The notes beneath the pieces are model-generated. The model saw only the letters and a program-made list of their open reading frames with translations. It was not told where the DNA came from and did no database searches. A stretch of 36,982 nucleotides of DNA from GCA-2720975 sp964467985 (GTDB taxonomy: Bacteria; Planctomycetota; UBA1135; GCA-002686595): contig CAYXTP010000020.1 of NCBI GenBank assembly GCA_964467985.1, forward strand, positions 1 through 36,982. Direction: 5' to 3'. The position numbers were made by a program, and so were the translations under genes. Shown here one piece after another: positions 24,003-30,375 of this stretch (position 1 is its first letter; each line of letters opens with the position of its first letter).

Positions 24003-25004
24003 CTATCGGTCCCGAACGAGCACACCTTGCGGCACACCTGCCAAGGACAGGGCTGGCTCGGCCTCTTTGAGCCACCGTCGTCCATCCGTCGTGTACCCAG
24101 CAGTCGGCTTCAGACCGGGTTGCAGGCCTCCAAAGAAGCGATTGAAGGCCAGCATGCCCAATTCGCGCCCATATTTTGCAAAGCAGGAGGCCAGAGCCAC
24201 CGAGAAGGACCGTTCCTCGCAGCGCTCGGCAAAGACCACCCGCATGCGGAGTTGCCCTTCCAGAGTGGTCTGCGAAAGCACGTATTCACTTTGGCGGCTT
24301 CGTTCCTCCCGCACTTCTAGCTTGGCGTCGGGAAACTGTGCTGCAAGCCAGCGACCGTAGTGGCTGCGCCCACCCATACGGTCCACAAAAACGGACAGGC
24401 TCTCCTGTCCGAACGCCAGCCAAAGGTGCTCGAGAAGGGCACCTGATACGCGCCACTGGGAGAGGGATTTGTTACCCGTGTCCTGCCAGGAGGCGTTCAA
24501 TTCTCCAGCGGGGAGCATGCAGTAGCCCCCGTCAGTGAGCTCGATGTTCTGGCCGACCAGCGCGCGCTGGAGTCGCGCCGAGAGGATGGACAACACGTCC
24601 TTGTCGACCCGGTGGGGGAGGGTCTGTGGCAATTCCGCATACCAAGGATGACGAGCTAGAGCGTCCTGCCTCAGACGGAGATCAGGCGGAGGCAGGGTCA
24701 GCAGGTCACCCGGAGTGCGCGGGCCGGATCCGGTCGAGGCGAGCTGGTCCAAGAAGGCCAAGACAGTCAATTCCAGCCGGCGCGCTCCACGGGCGTTACG
24801 CGCAAAGACTCGTTTGGAGTCCGCGACGACCAAATGTCGGCTGTCTTCGCGTGGAGATTGCGTCACCACATCCCTGAGCTTGTCCCAGAGGTTCAATTCC
24901 CCTCGCGGGACGCGAAATGCCGACCAACCGACCGTCATGGGGCCGAGCAGCGGACCCAGCCCTGCTTCATCGATACCCGCGATGACCCGTCGGGGCTGGC
25001 TCAT
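24003..25004 (-). CDS. Divergent RNase HII-like protein
   Basis: 333 residues, longer than the usual 200-250 for RNase HII. RNase H2 motifs are recognisable: RVIAGIDEAGLGPLLGP (D12, E13), ADSKRVF (62-64 DSK), FVDRMGG (D208), and SVALASCFAKYGRELGM followed by GYTTDGRRWL. The normal GRG, which contacts the ribonucleotide junction, is GLG here (Leu16), and the last acidic residue of the family's AKVTRD is Glu281. A large insert (about 75-200) separates the motifs. The fold is likely RNase H2, but its substrate or activity may differ. ATG 25004 overlaps the lgt stop by four bases (TCAT at 25001-25004), so the two are coupled. Confidence 0.75.
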   Translation of the reverse strand: MSQPRRVIAGIDEAGLGPLLGPMTVGWSAFRVPRGELNLWDKLRDVVTQSPREDSRHLVVADSKRVFARNARGARRLELTVLAFLDQLASTGSGPRTPGDLLTLPPPDLRLRQDALARHPWYAELPQTLPHRVDKDVLSILSARLQRALVGQNIELTDGGYCMLPAGELNASWQDTGNKSLSQWRVSGALLEHLWLAFGQESLSVFVDRMGGRSHYGRWLAAQFPDAKLEVREERSRQSEYVLSQTTLEGQLRMRVVFAERCEERSFSVALASCFAKYGRELGMLAFNRFFGGLQPGLKPTAGYTTDGRRWLKEAEPALSLAGVPQGVLVRDR

Positions 25005-25882
25005 GCTTCGTCGCCGGACATGTCGGGAGATCGCGGATGTTCTTGTGCGCGGCACCGGTGCCAGATCAGGAGCCCGACACACACTGTGAACAGCACACAC
25101 GAGATGAGCTGGGAAGTGGAGATGGAACCCTTGAACCAAAGTCCTCGAATGGAGTCCCCTCTGAACGATTCGATCGTGTACCGGCTGATTGAGTACAGGC
25201 TTAGCAGTTGCAGGCTCAACTGACCCACGTAGCGCCGCCTACGCAATAGCCAGTGCCCTACCCCAAACAGTAGCAATCCGTTGACGCTCATCCAGGGCTG
25301 CGTCGCCCACAGGATCTTGCCTGCATTCTCTTCCCCGAAGAGACTGCCGACGGGGAGTACCTCGGGGATCTGAAGGGTGATCGGGAATGGCAGATGGGCG
25401 AGGTGGGCCGGCACAACGCTTCCGAAGTCATCCCCCACAAGCAGGCAACCGATGCGGCCGATCGCTAGTCCCAGGAACCCACACAGTAATCCGATGTCCA
25501 GGCATTGGATGAACGGAAGTTTGTGCCTGCGTGTGCCGAGCCAGCCTGCGATCATGGCGCCGAAGGCTCCGCCGTACATGACCAAGCCGCCCTCGTGTAT
25601 GTAGAGGATGCGCATGGGGTTGTCGATGAAGCGCTGACCCACGGCGGTGCCCTGACCCATCTCCACGATGACGTACATCAGTCGCGCGCCCAGGATCACC
25701 CCTGCCAAGAGCCACATGGGGAGGGCTTCGAGCCGTGGCCGCCACTCCTGCTCGTCTCCTAGGTAGCGCAGGTTGATCTTCACGAACACGTGAGATGCTG
25801 CCATAAACCCCAGGACCACCATCAACCCGAAAGTCGTAATGGGAAAGTCGGTGAAGGGGACCGTGAAGAGGATGGGGTGCAT
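25001..25882 (-). CDS. lgt: Prolipoprotein diacylglyceryl transferase
   Basis: 293 residues with about seven transmembrane helices. Family blocks are MHPILFTVPFTDFPITTFGLM, LGARLMYVI, IHEGGLVMYGGAFGAMIAG, the signature GLAIGRIGCLLVGDDFG (Arg143), and a late SISRYTIESFRGDS. Lgt attaches diacylglycerol to the lipobox cysteine, so it would process the lipoproteins encoded at 9345 and 19435. The signature ends in CLLVGDDFG rather than the usual NFINGELYG, a divergent form. ATG 25882 is used because family similarity starts there. It heads a compact operon with the RNase HII-like, small ORF and FAD genes. Confidence 0.93.
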   Translation of the reverse strand: MHPILFTVPFTDFPITTFGLMVVLGFMAASHVFVKINLRYLGDEQEWRPRLEALPMWLLAGVILGARLMYVIVEMGQGTAVGQRFIDNPMRILYIHEGGLVMYGGAFGAMIAGWLGTRRHKLPFIQCLDIGLLCGFLGLAIGRIGCLLVGDDFGSVVPAHLAHLPFPITLQIPEVLPVGSLFGEENAGKILWATQPWMSVNGLLLFGVGHWLLRRRRYVGQLSLQLLSLYSISRYTIESFRGDSIRGLWFKGSISTSQLISCVLFTVCVGLLIWHRCRAQEHPRSPDMSGDEA

Positions 25883-25913
25883 AGTTTGGTGAAGCTGAAG
25901 GTGCGGGGCCCGG

Positions 25914-25919
25914 ATTGTA
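25914..25919 (-). promoter_or_regulatory. Candidate -10 box (TACAAT) of lgt operon
   Basis: TACAAT on the minus strand lies 31 bases before the lgt ATG at 25882. It matches the -10 consensus at 5 of 6 bases. No clear -35 was found. Confidence 0.5.
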
Positions 25920-25981
25920 GTCACCCACGGCCCCCAGCACCCAGTCCCCCTCTAGCCCTGGAGATCCCAGTCGCGGGGTGG

Positions 25982-26009
25982 TTGATGCTCTTCTCAGGGT
26001 TGATATCCT
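25982..26009 (+). promoter_or_regulatory. Candidate promoter of the pus10-like gene
   Basis: TTGATG (25982-25987), a 16-base spacer and TATCCT (26004-26009) resemble a sigma-70 promoter with 4 of 6 matches in each box. The transcript would carry a leader of about 80 bases containing the hairpin at 26021-26047. Confidence 0.4.
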
Positions 26010-26020
26010 GCGCGCCTCAA

Positions 26021-26047
26021 GTTCGTGGGCATGCGACCCACGGGAAC
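26021..26047 (+). promoter_or_regulatory. Leader hairpin before the pus10-like gene
   Basis: GTTC and GTGGG (26021-26029) pair with CCCAC (26037-26041) and GAAC (26044-26047), with GG bulged at 26042-26043 and a seven-base loop CATGCGA. The inner part has five pairs and a seven-base loop, like a tRNA arm. Its function is unknown. Confidence 0.35.
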
Positions 26048-26095
26048 GTTCCAGTCGTTCGGGGCCCCTAGGTCCCCTAGCCCGCAGGAAGGGCC

Positions 26096-26971
26096 ATGCG
26101 TCAAAGAGATCAGAATCAACCCCGAGTCAAGGTCTACCTCGAAGGACGCTATCGCAAGCTCGTGCGCGACCTGCCCCAGACCGTTTTTTGGTGTCCGGAG
26201 TGCAAGGGACACCCTCGGCGTCGCCGCAAGTGCTCGTACTGCGAGGGTTTCGGGAAACTGACCCGCGACTCGGTCCAAGAGCTGCTGGGCTGGGTCCTGG
26301 GCAAGGCATTCGGAACCCGCAAGCACAAGTTTCACGGTGCAGGACGTGAGGACATGGACGTACGCATGCTGGGTAGTGGGCGTCCTTTCATCCTCGAGCT
26401 GATCGGGCCCAAGACGCAGGACGTGGATCTCGCTGAAGCGGAGCGCACGATTAACGAGCGCAATTCTGGACGCATCGAAATCGAGGGATTGCACTGGTCA
26501 GAAAAGCCCCGTGTGCGTGTTCTCAAGGAAGGCAAGCACGCCAAGCGCTACGGGGCTTGCGTGGACGTCGAAGGAGATCTCGATCCTCAGGCTGTCGCAG
26601 AACTCGTGGGCCGACGCGTCCCACTTGCACAGCGCACTCCGTCGCGCGTTGCTCATCGTCGCGCGGACCTTATCCGAGAGCGATGGATTGAGGTCCAAGA
26701 AATGAGCCCCGCAGAGGACGGGCGCTGGGACCTGGTGCTGTTGGCACAACACGGCACCTACGTCAAAGAAGCCATTTCAGGGGAGGGCGAAAAGACCAAG
26801 CCTTCCTTGGGCGAGCTGTTGGGCGGAGTCACTTGCGGTTGCGTGCGGCTCGACGTGCTCGGGATCCTAGACGAAGCTGGGGAAAGCGAGTTGGCTGCTC
26901 CGGTGCGGCCCAAACCCGTGACCTTTGGAAGTGGCCTTGAGGGCCCTGGGAATCCAGCCGAAGCCAAATAG
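26096..26971 (+). CDS. pus10: Pus10-family tRNA pseudouridine synthase
   Basis: 291 residues. An N-terminal zinc-ribbon-like module has Cys pairs C33-C36 and C46-C49 (WCPECKGHPRRRRKCSYC). The catalytic part reads KFHGAGREDMDVRMLGSGRP (catalytic Asp86), PFILELIGPK, RTPSRVAHRRADLIRERW and GTYVKEAISGEGEKTKPSL. These blocks are characteristic of Pus10, which makes pseudouridine 54 and/or 55 in tRNA of archaea and eukaryotes. The protein is shorter than archaeal Pus10 because it lacks the N-terminal THUMP-containing region. AGGAAGG precedes ATG 26096. It stands alone, divergent from lgt, and ends at a hairpin shared with the convergent FabZ-like gene. Confidence 0.9.
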   Translation: MRQRDQNQPRVKVYLEGRYRKLVRDLPQTVFWCPECKGHPRRRRKCSYCEGFGKLTRDSVQELLGWVLGKAFGTRKHKFHGAGREDMDVRMLGSGRPFILELIGPKTQDVDLAEAERTINERNSGRIEIEGLHWSEKPRVRVLKEGKHAKRYGACVDVEGDLDPQAVAELVGRRVPLAQRTPSRVAHRRADLIRERWIEVQEMSPAEDGRWDLVLLAQHGTYVKEAISGEGEKTKPSLGELLGGVTCGCVRLDVLGILDEAGESELAAPVRPKPVTFGSGLEGPGNPAEAK

Positions 26972-26994
26972 GAGTCCTGCTAGACTAGGACTCC
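26971..26994. terminator. Shared hairpin between convergent genes
   Basis: An eight-bp perfect stem (26971-26978 GGAGTCCT with 26987-26994 AGGACTCC) and an eight-base loop span the stop codons of the pus10-like gene (TAG 26969-26971) and the FabZ-like gene (26980-26982). There is no T run on the plus side and only TATTT on the minus side, so termination would be weak or factor-assisted. Confidence 0.5.
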
Positions 26995-27477
26995 GAGGAT
27001 CTCGCCTTCAAACACCATGGCCTGATCCACGAACGCTTGGGCTTGGTAGCGGAACATTCGCCGCGAGCACTTGAGCAAGTGCACGCAAAGAACGAGGCGG
27101 CAATCCGGCTCTACCAGGCCGCGGAAGCGCGCCTTGTCCACGCCGCCGAATCCGACGAAATTGCCCGGCTGAGTTCCATCACCCGCCTGATCAACCCGGT
27201 GCGCGGAGTAGTCGAATGCGGACAACTGTGCGGCCGCTTCGATCTGTAGCACGCCCGGGAACATCGGGCGGCCCGGAATGTGGTCCTGGGCCCACCAATC
27301 CTCCGCAGCGATGTCTTTGTACCCAACCATCAGGCGGCCTTCGACATCCTCGTGCAGGATGCCATCCAGCATGGCGAAGCGCCCGCTCTGGCGTAGGTAC
27401 TGATCGAGTTGACCGCGTGAAACCACGGTCTTGGATAGGTCGAGAGTGTCGAAGTCGATGAGTGCTTGGCTGGCCAT
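26980..27477 (-). CDS. FabZ-like 3-hydroxyacyl-ACP dehydratase (hotdog fold)
   Basis: 165 residues. The hotdog-helix motif is QDHIPGRPMFPGVLQIEAAAQLSAFDY, with the FabZ catalytic pair His66 and Glu80 in place. The FabZ family dehydrates 3-hydroxyacyl-ACP in fatty-acid synthesis. The middle has RVDQAGDGTQPGNFVGFGGVDKARFRG and the end MFEGEILGV-like segment, also typical. It is about 15-20 residues longer at the N-terminus than E. coli FabZ. Whether it is the housekeeping enzyme or a paralogue for another lipid cannot be told. A TACACT box lies 9 bases before the ATG. It lies 52 bases downstream of the MATE transporter on the same strand. Confidence 0.85.
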   Translation of the reverse strand: MASQALIDFDTLDLSKTVVSRGQLDQYLRQSGRFAMLDGILHEDVEGRLMVGYKDIAAEDWWAQDHIPGRPMFPGVLQIEAAAQLSAFDYSAHRVDQAGDGTQPGNFVGFGGVDKARFRGLVEPDCRLVLCVHLLKCSRRMFRYQAQAFVDQAMVFEGEILGVLV

Positions 27478-27486
27478 GGAGCGCCA

Positions 27487-27492
27487 AGTGTA
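27487..27492 (-). promoter_or_regulatory. Candidate -10 box (TACACT) of the FabZ-like gene
   Basis: TACACT reads on the minus strand and is followed by nine bases and then ATG 27477, close enough for a leaderless or near-leaderless transcript. No -35 was identified. Confidence 0.4.
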
Positions 27493-27529
27493 CGGAGCGG
27501 ACAGGAAGCATCCAACGGCCCTACCTTAT

Positions 27530-28918
27530 TCAGAGGTCGTTGCTATCCGAGCCGGGGCGGAACTTGAGCCACCGTCCCCTTTGGACGATGACAGCCAAGA
27601 CGGTTGACTTGAGAAGTGTGGAGATGTTGATCGCCCACCAGACTCCCCCTGCGCCGAGGCCTAGATGTGTGGCCAAGAACCACGCCAGAGGCAGGCGGAG
27701 GATGTTCCCCGGCACGCTGACCAAAAACAGCGGGACCGTGTACCCAGCTCCAAGCAGGGTTTTCTCATGCGTGACTTCGAAGGCCACGAACAACTGGGAT
27801 AGCCCGAGGATCTGCACGTACCGTATCGCCTCCCGCGTGACGTCGGGGTCCTGCGTGAAGAGCGGCACGATGGCGGGCCCCAGGAACCAGAAAATCAGAC
27901 TGAAGAGGGTGCCCGTCAGCAGGGCCAAGATGCGCAGGCTGCGGACGGCTTGGCGCGCTAGCTGCGGGGCTCCTGCCCCGAGGTTGCGCCCCACGAGTGA
28001 AGATCCAGCGATTGCGATCCCCAAGAAGAAGGGGAAGGCCACTCCCTCGAAGGCATTGAATCCGATGCTCAGCCCCCCGAGGACAGAATCCCCGAGAGGT
28101 CCCAGAGTCCATTGCAACAACCCAAAATAGACGCCCGCGTAGACCAGGATCGAGAGGCAGGAGGGTAGGCCGATGCGAACGACTTCTCGCATTCGCTTGA
28201 TGGACAGGCCTTCGTAGGGGATCAGCCGAACCGAGTACAAGCGCACGAGAAAAAACAGGCCCAGCCCACAACTGACACCCCGAGACAGACCCGTGGCCAG
28301 TGCGGCCCCCGCGATTCCCATGCCCTCGATCGGTCCCCATCCGTAGATCAAGACGGGGTTCAGGATGAAATTGCAGCCCACGGCCACTAGCTGCAACATC
28401 AGTGGCAGACGGGTGTTGCCCATGGCTACAAACGTCGTGCTCACAACAGGGGCGAGGGCCATCGGAATGGTCAAGGCGTAGATCATCCCCATGTAGGAGC
28501 CCGCAAAGTCGGCCGCCGTGCCTTCCAACCCGACGCTGCCGGTCAAAAATGCAACCTGGTTCGCCCCGATCATCCCGACACAAGCGGACACGACGATTGC
28601 AAGTACAAGGGCATGCCGAATGACATGATCACGCTCCTTCCAATCGCGCGCCCCCGTGCTGCGGGCTACGAGGGTCAGGGAGCCTCCGACCGCCAAGAAG
28701 TAGAACGCGAAATTGAGTGTCAGCAGGAAGGTCGAGGGGCCCAGGGCAGCGTGGGCCTCCGCACCTAGATCCTGCACCCAGAACTGGTCATTCACGCGGT
28801 AGGCGCTGTTGCAGACAAAGGCCAAAACAGATGGCCAAGCGAGCAAGAGCACATCGCGAATCCGCGCCGGTGCGGCTCCGGGCGGCTGCTGGGGTCCTTC
28901 TGAGATTGAATTCCCCAA
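27530..28918 (-). CDS. MATE-family efflux transporter
   Basis: 462 residues with about twelve hydrophobic helices in two related halves. Features include the first-helix segment AWPSVLAFVCNSAYRVNDQFWVQDLG, GPSTFLL, MGNTRLPLMLQLVAVGCNFILNPVLIYG, and in the second half GIAIAGSSLVGRNLGAG and GNILRLPLAWFLA. The NFILNPVLIYG and loop patterns match the MATE/DinF superfamily, which exports drugs or metabolites using a Na+ or H+ gradient. The substrate is unknown. The start at TTG 28918 is uncertain: no ribosome site precedes it, and GTG in RDVLLLAW is an alternative. Confidence 0.9.
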   Translation of the reverse strand: MGNSISEGPQQPPGAAPARIRDVLLLAWPSVLAFVCNSAYRVNDQFWVQDLGAEAHAALGPSTFLLTLNFAFYFLAVGGSLTLVARSTGARDWKERDHVIRHALVLAIVVSACVGMIGANQVAFLTGSVGLEGTAADFAGSYMGMIYALTIPMALAPVVSTTFVAMGNTRLPLMLQLVAVGCNFILNPVLIYGWGPIEGMGIAGAALATGLSRGVSCGLGLFFLVRLYSVRLIPYEGLSIKRMREVVRIGLPSCLSILVYAGVYFGLLQWTLGPLGDSVLGGLSIGFNAFEGVAFPFFLGIAIAGSSLVGRNLGAGAPQLARQAVRSLRILALLTGTLFSLIFWFLGPAIVPLFTQDPDVTREAIRYVQILGLSQLFVAFEVTHEKTLLGAGYTVPLFLVSVPGNILRLPLAWFLATHLGLGAGGVWWAINISTLLKSTVLAVIVQRGRWLKFRPGSDSNDL

Positions 28919-28971
28919 GGGATGAGTCTTCGTTTTCGGAGCCTAGTTCAGCGATCGCCCAACCGCTGACC

Positions 28972-30189
28972 CTATCGGTTGCGCGTGAGTTGGAGCGTGA
29001 CGGGTTCGCTGGGTGATTGGTCGCTCACGGGAAAGACGGTGACTCCCTGCAGGCCCCCGCGGGCTTCCCCGCGCAAGGTGTACTCCCCGCTCGGCAGAAA
29101 CGTTGCCTGCGCAGTGCCATCAACTTCGCTCGTCGCCTCGATGACACCTGCTGGACGGCCATAACCTCTCAACTGGGCATTGGCCACGGGCACTCCCTGC
29201 TCGTCGACAACGCGGACTTGAATGCTGCGAGTTAGAGGGATTTCCTGGTCGGGGTGCGCATAACGAGCGCCCACCATCCCAAAGGGCACCGGGGCGATCA
29301 GGGGTCGATCGAGGTTCCCCAGTGACAAGACGTAGGGCCCCTCGACGACTTCGTCGATTTGCCAGTACCCACTGCCGTTCGTCCGCGTGTTTTGGCGGCC
29401 GCGATCGTGCTGGTTCTCGATGAACACGGGCAAGTTGGCCACACCCACTCCGTCCGTGTCGCGCACCATGCCCTCCGCCGTTCCGGCTGGGAGCAACTTG
29501 AGGAGCAAGTGGGCGTGATTCTTTCCGGGTAGGTGCTCGAACCCTTTCAGCTTGAAGAGCATGACCTCCTGTCCACGGCAACTCATTCCCGGCGCCTCAA
29601 CGTGCACCCTGTAGCCGCCCATAGGCAGGTCAAACTCCTCGAAGGTGCGCTCATTCCCTTCGAAGTCGATGATTCGTTGCTGCGCATGCTCACGGCCGAT
29701 CGACAGCCGAGACGGCTGGATCACGAGGCGCCAGGAAGCCGGGAACGCGACTCCCGGGTCCACTTCGATCATGCCGCTGATCGTGCACAGGCCATCAAAA
29801 GTCTTGTCGAGCTCCTTCCACTCCATCGGAACCCCGACCTGAATGCCCCCATTGGAAACCGGTGCCAGGACCTGCCCGGCCGGAGGTGGAGCGGTCGAGT
29901 TTGTCGCCTGCGCTGGGCCTGCTCCTGGGGTCGGACCAGGCCCTTCACCATGGGGCGTCCCCCCGGCACCCCACCAGAGCAGGCCCGCCACAAGCGCTGT
30001 GGCGAGGACGAGGCATAGGGCAACCAGCAGGCTTGTGCTGGCTGAGCCTCGCGTCCGTCCGCCGAGCATGATCGGAGCCCCCGGCTGCAGACGGGAGACC
30101 CGAGGCGATCGGGGTCTTGCCCGAGCAAGAACCCCTTCAAAAAAGTAGCTCGCGCGTGCTTGGTCTAGGTCGTATCGGTCGATTGACAT
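28972..30189 (-). CDS. Membrane-anchored protein with carboxypeptidase-regulatory-like domains
   Basis: 405 residues. Residues 1-50 are cytoplasmic and basic, residues 51-73 form one transmembrane helix (STSLLVALCLVLATALVAGLLWW), then a Gly/Pro/Ala-rich linker. The outer part has three beta-rich units recognisable as CarboxypepD_reg-like (GTAEGMVRDTDGVGVANLPVFI, RSIQVRVVDEQGVPVANAQLRGYG, FLPSGEYTLRGEARGG). These folds bind or extend surface proteins rather than catalyse. No enzyme domain was found. The ATG is preceded by GAGGAA. It is divergent from the phosphodiesterase-like gene and upstream of the MATE gene on the same strand. Confidence 0.75.
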   Translation of the reverse strand: MSIDRYDLDQARASYFFEGVLARARPRSPRVSRLQPGAPIMLGGRTRGSASTSLLVALCLVLATALVAGLLWWGAGGTPHGEGPGPTPGAGPAQATNSTAPPPAGQVLAPVSNGGIQVGVPMEWKELDKTFDGLCTISGMIEVDPGVAFPASWRLVIQPSRLSIGREHAQQRIIDFEGNERTFEEFDLPMGGYRVHVEAPGMSCRGQEVMLFKLKGFEHLPGKNHAHLLLKLLPAGTAEGMVRDTDGVGVANLPVFIENQHDRGRQNTRTNGSGYWQIDEVVEGPYVLSLGNLDRPLIAPVPFGMVGARYAHPDQEIPLTRSIQVRVVDEQGVPVANAQLRGYGRPAGVIEATSEVDGTAQATFLPSGEYTLRGEARGGLQGVTVFPVSDQSPSEPVTLQLTRNR

Positions 30190-30243
30190 GATTCCTCGTC
30201 GTTCCCTACCCTCCCAAAGCCCGGGTTAGGATCCTCGGGACGC

Positions 30244-30275
30244 CCTGGCAGCACCTCCTTCGGGGGGGCGCCAGG
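30244..30275. promoter_or_regulatory. UUCG-capped hairpin in a divergent promoter region
   Basis: Thirteen base pairs (CCTGGC, GC and CCTCC with GGGGG, GC and GCCAGG), interrupted by bulged A at 30250 and 30253, close on the very stable tetraloop TTCG (30259-30262). It lies in the 186-bp space between the divergent genes at 30189 and 30376. No T run follows, so it is more likely an mRNA leader structure than a terminator. Confidence 0.55.
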
Positions 30276-30375
30276 ATGCGACGCCTTCCTTCCGGCCGGA
30301 TTGCCCCCTGGGGCGGTTTGAGTCGGGTCCGACATCATAGCCACCCCTGCTCTTCAGAGGGGACTACCCAGACCC

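Noticed and set aside
30291..30300. Ten-base perfect palindrome TCCGGCCGGA as an operator
   Set aside because: It is short, GC-rich and occurs once; without a second copy or a known regulator it is not distinguishable from chance.
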